From: Pseudomonadales bacterium
Lineage (GTDB): Bacteria > Pseudomonadota > Gammaproteobacteria > Pseudomonadales > IMCC2047
DNA length: 64,000 bases
Direction of reading: 5' to 3'
Assembly (NCBI GenBank): GCA_024234615.1
Contig: JACKNY010000001.1
Coordinates: 314,501-378,500 of the forward strand
Shown: in pieces, positions 60,445 through 64,000 of the stretch
How the letters are laid out: the number at the start of each line of letters is the position of its first letter
Position numbering within the stretch: position 1 is the first letter of the stretch
Program-made: the position numbers and the translations under genes
Notes under the pieces: generated by a model
Seen by the model: the letters and a program-made list of their open reading frames with translations, nothing else
Databases searched by the model: none
Told to the model about the DNA's origin: nothing

Positions 60445-61413
60445 ATGCCTATATCCGAATTCGAGCTGATCAAGCAGTATTTTGACGATAGTACCGCCCA
60501 GAAGCAATGTGCTGATTTAGTTTTAGGTATCGGCGATGATGGCGCTATTATCTCCCCACGACCGGACCATGATCTGATTGTTGCCGTGGATACATTGGTC
60601 GCCGGGGTACATTTCCTTTCGGAGGCTAACCCTTACGATATCGGTTTCCGCAGTCTTGCGGTGAACCTCAGTGATTTGGCCGCAATGGGAGCGGAGCCTG
60701 CATGGTTTACCTTGGCGCTGACATTGCCCGGAGCGGATGAAGAATGGCTTAAGGAATTTAGTCGAGGGTTGTTCGAGCTGGCTCGTAGTTACCAATTGCC
60801 ACTGATAGGGGGAGACACCACCCGTGGGCCATTGACTATTAGTATTCAGGTGCTGGGTTATGTGCCGAGCGCCCAGGCATTATGCAGAGATGGAGCTAAA
60901 GTGGGCGATCTTATCTATGTCACTGGTAGTCTGGGTGATGCAGCTGGCGGCCTCAGGTTGCTTCAGAATAAGGAAAGCTCGCTGCAAGATGACTATTTAC
61001 AAACAAGATTTTTGCGCCCCCAAGCACGACTGAAATTTGGTCAGTGCCTGAGAGGCTTGGCCCATGCGGCTATTGATATCTCCGATGGGTTACTAGCAGA
61101 TATTGGACATATTACAAAACGTAGCGGTGTTGGTGCTCGTGTCGAATTGGCAAGGTTGCCCTTGTCAGTACAGCTGAAGGCGGTTTTCGGCTCGGAGCGG
61201 GCAATCGAAATGGCCCTTTCCGGAGGCGATGACTATGAGTTGTGTTTCTGTGTCGCTCCAACGCAGGCAGATAAGGTTGCTGAGCTTGCTAAGCAGCTAG
61301 GCCTTGCCATCACCTGTATTGGCTGCGTCGAAGCAGAGCCAGGGATCAGACTTTATAATGCACAGGGAGAGCCTGTCGATTCAGCTTTAGCTGCGGGTTA
61401 CCAGCATTTCTAG
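60445..61413 (+). CDS. thiL: Thiamine-monophosphate kinase
   Basis: 322 residues, AIR-synthase fold with VLGIGDDGAIISP, ADTLVAGVHF-like DTLVAGVHF, NLSDLAAMGAEPAW and GGDTTRGP metal/ATP-binding motifs. Phosphorylates thiamine monophosphate to the diphosphate, which the TPP subunit of the pad enzyme also needs. Confidence 0.97.
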   Translation: MPISEFELIKQYFDDSTAQKQCADLVLGIGDDGAIISPRPDHDLIVAVDTLVAGVHFLSEANPYDIGFRSLAVNLSDLAAMGAEPAWFTLALTLPGADEEWLKEFSRGLFELARSYQLPLIGGDTTRGPLTISIQVLGYVPSAQALCRDGAKVGDLIYVTGSLGDAAGGLRLLQNKESSLQDDYLQTRFLRPQARLKFGQCLRGLAHAAIDISDGLLADIGHITKRSGVGARVELARLPLSVQLKAVFGSERAIEMALSGGDDYELCFCVAPTQADKVAELAKQLGLAITCIGCVEAEPGIRLYNAQGEPVDSALAAGYQHF

Positions 61414-61433
61414 ACGAGGAACGATAGGGCAAG

Positions 61434-61916
61434 ATGAATAACGCACCAGCCAGTATTTGGCGTAACCCACTGCATTTTATAGCCTTTGGTTTTGGTAGTG
61501 GTGCGGCGCCAGTAGCCCCAGGCACTTTTGGCACGTTAGTCGGTATGTTGTTGTTTTTATTATTGCAGCATTTGCATTGGGCAAGTTACCTGTTGGTGGT
61601 ACTGGTGGCTTTTGTCGTTGGCATCCAAATTTGCGGGAAAACGGCGAAGGATATTGGTGTGCACGATCATGGCGGTATTGTCTGGGATGAAATAGTGGGT
61701 TATTGGGTGACTATGATTGCTGCACCCACGGGTTGGCTATGGGTTTTAGTGGGCTTTGTCTTGTTCCGGTTGTTTGACATTTTTAAACCTTGGCCAATCG
61801 CAAAAGCTGATAAGACAGTGTCTGGCGGATTTGGCATCATGCTGGATGATTTGTTGGCCGGTATTTATGCCTCTATTGGATTACAAATAATTGTCTATAT
61901 CCAAGGAGGTGTGTAA
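61434..61916 (+). CDS. pgpA: Phosphatidylglycerophosphatase A
   Basis: 160 residues, membrane-bound, with GSGAAPVAPGTFGTL, IVWDEIVGYW and FRLFDIFKPWPI motifs and several helices. Dephosphorylates phosphatidylglycerophosphate. Confidence 0.96.
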   Translation: MNNAPASIWRNPLHFIAFGFGSGAAPVAPGTFGTLVGMLLFLLLQHLHWASYLLVVLVAFVVGIQICGKTAKDIGVHDHGGIVWDEIVGYWVTMIAAPTGWLWVLVGFVLFRLFDIFKPWPIAKADKTVSGGFGIMLDDLLAGIYASIGLQIIVYIQGGV

Positions 61917-62567
61917 ATGCTGAGGCGAAGGATGCTATCTTTTCTTGCACTTTTTCTTATTGTGCGTTTCGGCTACGCGTTAGAAATACAGGATGTACAA
62001 GTAGTCGGATTGTTCAAGGATACGGCAGTCGTCTATATCAAAGGCAAGCAACGCATGTTAAAGGTTGGTCAAACCAGCCCGGAAGGGGTGGCGCTTATCG
62101 CCACTTCCCGCAATGCCGCAGTCTTGCGAGTAAACGGTGATGAGCACCATTTGGCGCTTTCACGTGCGGTGACGGGTGGTTATGAAAAAAGGCAGTCGCT
62201 AAGTCATTCCGTAGCCATTAACCAAGCTGGACAATACTTTACGTCTGGCAGCATTAATGGTCAGCCCGTCCGATTTTTAGTGGATACAGGCGCAACCTCG
62301 GTGGCACTAAACACGCTGGAAGCAAGGCGCTTAGGGATAGCGTTTGCGCAGGGAGAATTGGGACAGGTTGGGACGGCTGGAGGCATTGTCAAGGCTTATG
62401 CGGTAACCCTGGATAGCATTAAGGTCGGTGATATAGAGGTTAAAAATGTCCGGGCTTCAGTATTAGAAGGCGTTTACCCCATTTACGCATTGCTCGGTAT
62501 GACCTATCTAAGGCATGTCGAAATTGCTGAAGATAACGGCATCATGACGATGACACAGAAGTACTGA
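61917..62567 (+). CDS. Retropepsin-like aspartic protease family protein
   Basis: 216 residues with a signal peptide (about 1-21), then a clan-AA aspartic protease domain with catalytic D123 in FLVDTGATSVALN and the family's LLGMTYL motif. A single active-site Asp implies dimerisation, as in retropepsins. Periplasmic substrate unknown. It starts immediately after the pgpA stop. Confidence 0.85.
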   Translation: MLRRRMLSFLALFLIVRFGYALEIQDVQVVGLFKDTAVVYIKGKQRMLKVGQTSPEGVALIATSRNAAVLRVNGDEHHLALSRAVTGGYEKRQSLSHSVAINQAGQYFTSGSINGQPVRFLVDTGATSVALNTLEARRLGIAFAQGELGQVGTAGGIVKAYAVTLDSIKVGDIEVKNVRASVLEGVYPIYALLGMTYLRHVEIAEDNGIMTMTQKY

Positions 62568-62633
62568 TCTGCCATCGTACTAGAACTGTTCACTTTAGGG
62601 GTGATTTTGGTTCGCTTTTTTCACCCTTCTCCT

Positions 62634-62663
62634 GGTAAAATTCACGCCCTGCGAAATTTTACC
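62634..62663. promoter_or_regulatory. Hairpin just upstream of ribA
   Basis: GGTAAAATT (62634-62642) and AATTTTACC (62655-62663) form a perfect nine-base inverted repeat ending 10 bases before the ribA start codon, close to its GAGG ribosome-binding site. It could modulate translation or bind a regulator. It does not have the conserved FMN riboswitch layout. Confidence 0.45.
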
Positions 62664-62673
62664 GAGGTTATCA

Positions 62674-63258
62674 GTGTCAATCCGATATGTAGCATCTTCC
62701 AAATTGCCTACAAAATGGGCTAATTTCACGATTCACGGTTTTGATGACGATGACTCGGGGAAAGAGCATATAGCGCTTACTTTGGGTGACGTCGGCGACG
62801 GCGAGCCGGTACTGGGAAGGATCCATTCTGAATGCCTTACTGGCGATGCCTTGTTCAGTCTGCGATGTGACTGTGGTCATCAACTACAGGAAGCACTGAA
62901 AAGAATTTCCGAGGAAGGGCGGGGCGTTCTGCTTTACTTGCGTCAGGAGGGTCGAGGTATTGGCTTGGCCAATAAAATTAAAGCCTATGAACTACAGGAT
63001 GCCGGTGCTGATACCGTGGAAGCGAATGAGCAATTAGGATTTGGTGCGGATATGCGCGATTACAGCATCTGCCAAGCGATGTTAAAACAGCTCAATATTC
63101 AGCGTATTCGTTTGATGACCAACAATCCTGTGAAGGTGCAAGCGTTAGAAAAGTTTGGCATTCATGTGGTAGAACGGATTCCGTTGCAAACCGGCCAAAA
63201 TCCGCATAATGAGAAGTATCTTGAAACCAAAGCCGGTAAGTTAGGACACTTATTTTAA
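62674..63258 (+). CDS. ribA: GTP cyclohydrolase II
   Basis: 194 residues; GTG start. Zinc Cys C54, C65 and C67 (ECLTGDALFSLRCDCGHQ), RQEGRGIGL, DAGADTVEANEQLGF. First step of riboflavin synthesis. It is a stand-alone ribA; no ribB domain. Confidence 0.97.
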   Translation: MSIRYVASSKLPTKWANFTIHGFDDDDSGKEHIALTLGDVGDGEPVLGRIHSECLTGDALFSLRCDCGHQLQEALKRISEEGRGVLLYLRQEGRGIGLANKIKAYELQDAGADTVEANEQLGFGADMRDYSICQAMLKQLNIQRIRLMTNNPVKVQALEKFGIHVVERIPLQTGQNPHNEKYLETKAGKLGHLF

Positions 63259-63304
63259 GCCGCAGCCTGCGCTAAGTCAGGTATTACCAATTAGCGGTTG
63301 CGAA

Positions 63305-64000
63305 TTAGCTGACGGTCTTGGCGGGTCGTACCGCGCCTTTGGTAGGGTTTTCTTTTTTATCTGTGCACAAGCGTGCTTGAATCGCTGCCAAAATTCCGCT
63401 TTTATCCAGCCCGCACTCCGCCAGCATTTCATAAGGCTTGCCATGATCAACAAAACGGTCGGGTAAACCTAAATTAAGCAAAGAAATCTTAAGGTGCTTC
63501 GCAGCAACTAGTTCATTGATCGCCGACCCCGCGCCGCCTAGAAGACTATTTTCTTCTAGTGTTACCAGCAAATCGTGCTCTTGCGCAAGGCGAATAACCA
63601 ATGCTTCATCCAAAGGCTTAACGAAGCGCATATTCGCGACCGTTGCATTCAGCTCATCAGCCGCCTCCAGCGCCTGAGCCAGCAAGGTGCCGAAGCATAA
63701 AATGGCGACATCTTGCCCTTCCCTACGTAGCTCTCCTTTACCAATTGCCAATGCCCGCATTTTCTTTTCAATCGCTACTCCGGGGCCGGTCCCGCGCGGA
63801 TAACGCACAGCGGCTGGGCCTTGATAGAGATAGCCAGTATAAAGCATCTGGCGGGTTTCATTTTCGTCAGCAGGCGCCATTATCAGCATGTTGGGGACGC
63901 AACGTAGATAGGTTAGATCAAAACTTCCGGCATGGGTGGGGCCGTCTTGTCCCACTAAACCAGCGCGGTCAATAGCGAACAGTATGTCTAAATTTTGCAG
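63305..64000 (-). CDS. dxs: 1-deoxy-D-xylulose-5-phosphate synthase (C-terminal part)
   Basis: The last 231 residues of DXS; the N-terminal part lies beyond the window edge. It begins in the transketolase pyrimidine-binding domain (FAIDRAGLVGQDGPTHAG) and includes the C-terminal transketolase domain (GLPDRFVDHGKP). First enzyme of the MEP isoprenoid pathway, TPP-dependent. Convergent with ribA. Confidence 0.96.
   Translation of the reverse strand: MQNLDILFAIDRAGLVGQDGPTHAGSFDLTYLRCVPNMLIMAPADENETRQMLYTGYLYQGPAAVRYPRGTGPGVAIEKKMRALAIGKGELRREGQDVAILCFGTLLAQALEAADELNATVANMRFVKPLDEALVIRLAQEHDLLVTLEENSLLGGAGSAINELVAAKHLKISLLNLGLPDRFVDHGKPYEMLAECGLDKSGILAAIQARLCTDKKENPTKGAVRPAKTVS

Noticed and set aside
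1..64000. CRISPR arrays, tRNA or rRNA genes
   Set aside because: No regularly spaced repeats and no tRNA- or rRNA-like segments were recognised on reading the window.

Overview
The window looks like chromosome from a gammaproteobacterium, probably related to the marine Cellvibrionales/Pseudomonadales. The evidence is a run of core genes in the Pseudomonas-like order: hslU-hslV-SPOR protein-priA, then rpmE, ponA, pilMNOPQ, aroK, aroB, an AAA/SPOR (DamX-like) gene, hemE and radA, and nrdR-ribD-ribE-ribH-nusB-thiL-pgpA with ribA and dxs. Two large blocks of anaerobic aromatic catabolism are set into this backbone. I see no transposase, integrase, phage gene, tRNA, rRNA or CRISPR array.

Block 1 (1-8.7 kb, minus strand) reads had-oah-dch-bcrC-bcrB-bcrA-bcrD-fdx-SDR. 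It encodes an ATP-dependent (class I, Thauera type) benzoyl-CoA reductase, its low-potential ferredoxin, and the enzymes that take the dienoyl-CoA to ring opening at 3-hydroxypimelyl-CoA. The intergenic region upstream of had has a near-consensus promoter whose spacer is filled by a 15-bp dyad, plus an FNR/Anr-like box further upstream.

Core segment (9.0-14.5 kb): a PHA-system protein, hslU, hslV, a SPOR-domain protein and priA.

Block 2 (14.6-41.1 kb) lies between priA and rpmE, which are neighbours in Pseudomonas. It holds two paralogous TonB-dependent receptors with a FecR/ECF-sigma pair; a hot-dog thioesterase and a thiolase; a MarR regulator; hcrCAB (4-hydroxybenzoyl-CoA reductase); an unusual NDP-forming-type acyl-CoA synthetase; padBCD (phenylacetyl-CoA:acceptor oxidoreductase); a four-gene 2-oxoacid oxidoreductase that is probably phenylglyoxylate dehydrogenase; an IclR regulator; and a transglutaminase-like protein. 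Phenylacetyl-CoA (through phenylglyoxylate) and 4-hydroxybenzoyl-CoA thus converge on benzoyl-CoA, which block 1 dearomatises. Related 15-bp dyads occur in the bcr, marR and hcr promoter regions, suggesting one MarR-type regulon.

Right part (41.2-64 kb): rpmE and, convergent to it, ponA; then the type IV pilus assembly operon pilMNOPQ with aroK; aroB; damX-like; hemE; radA; ettA (opposite strand); the nrdR-riboflavin-nusB-thiL-pgpA operon; a retropepsin-like protease; ribA; and the C-terminal part of dxs. These look like ordinary housekeeping genes.
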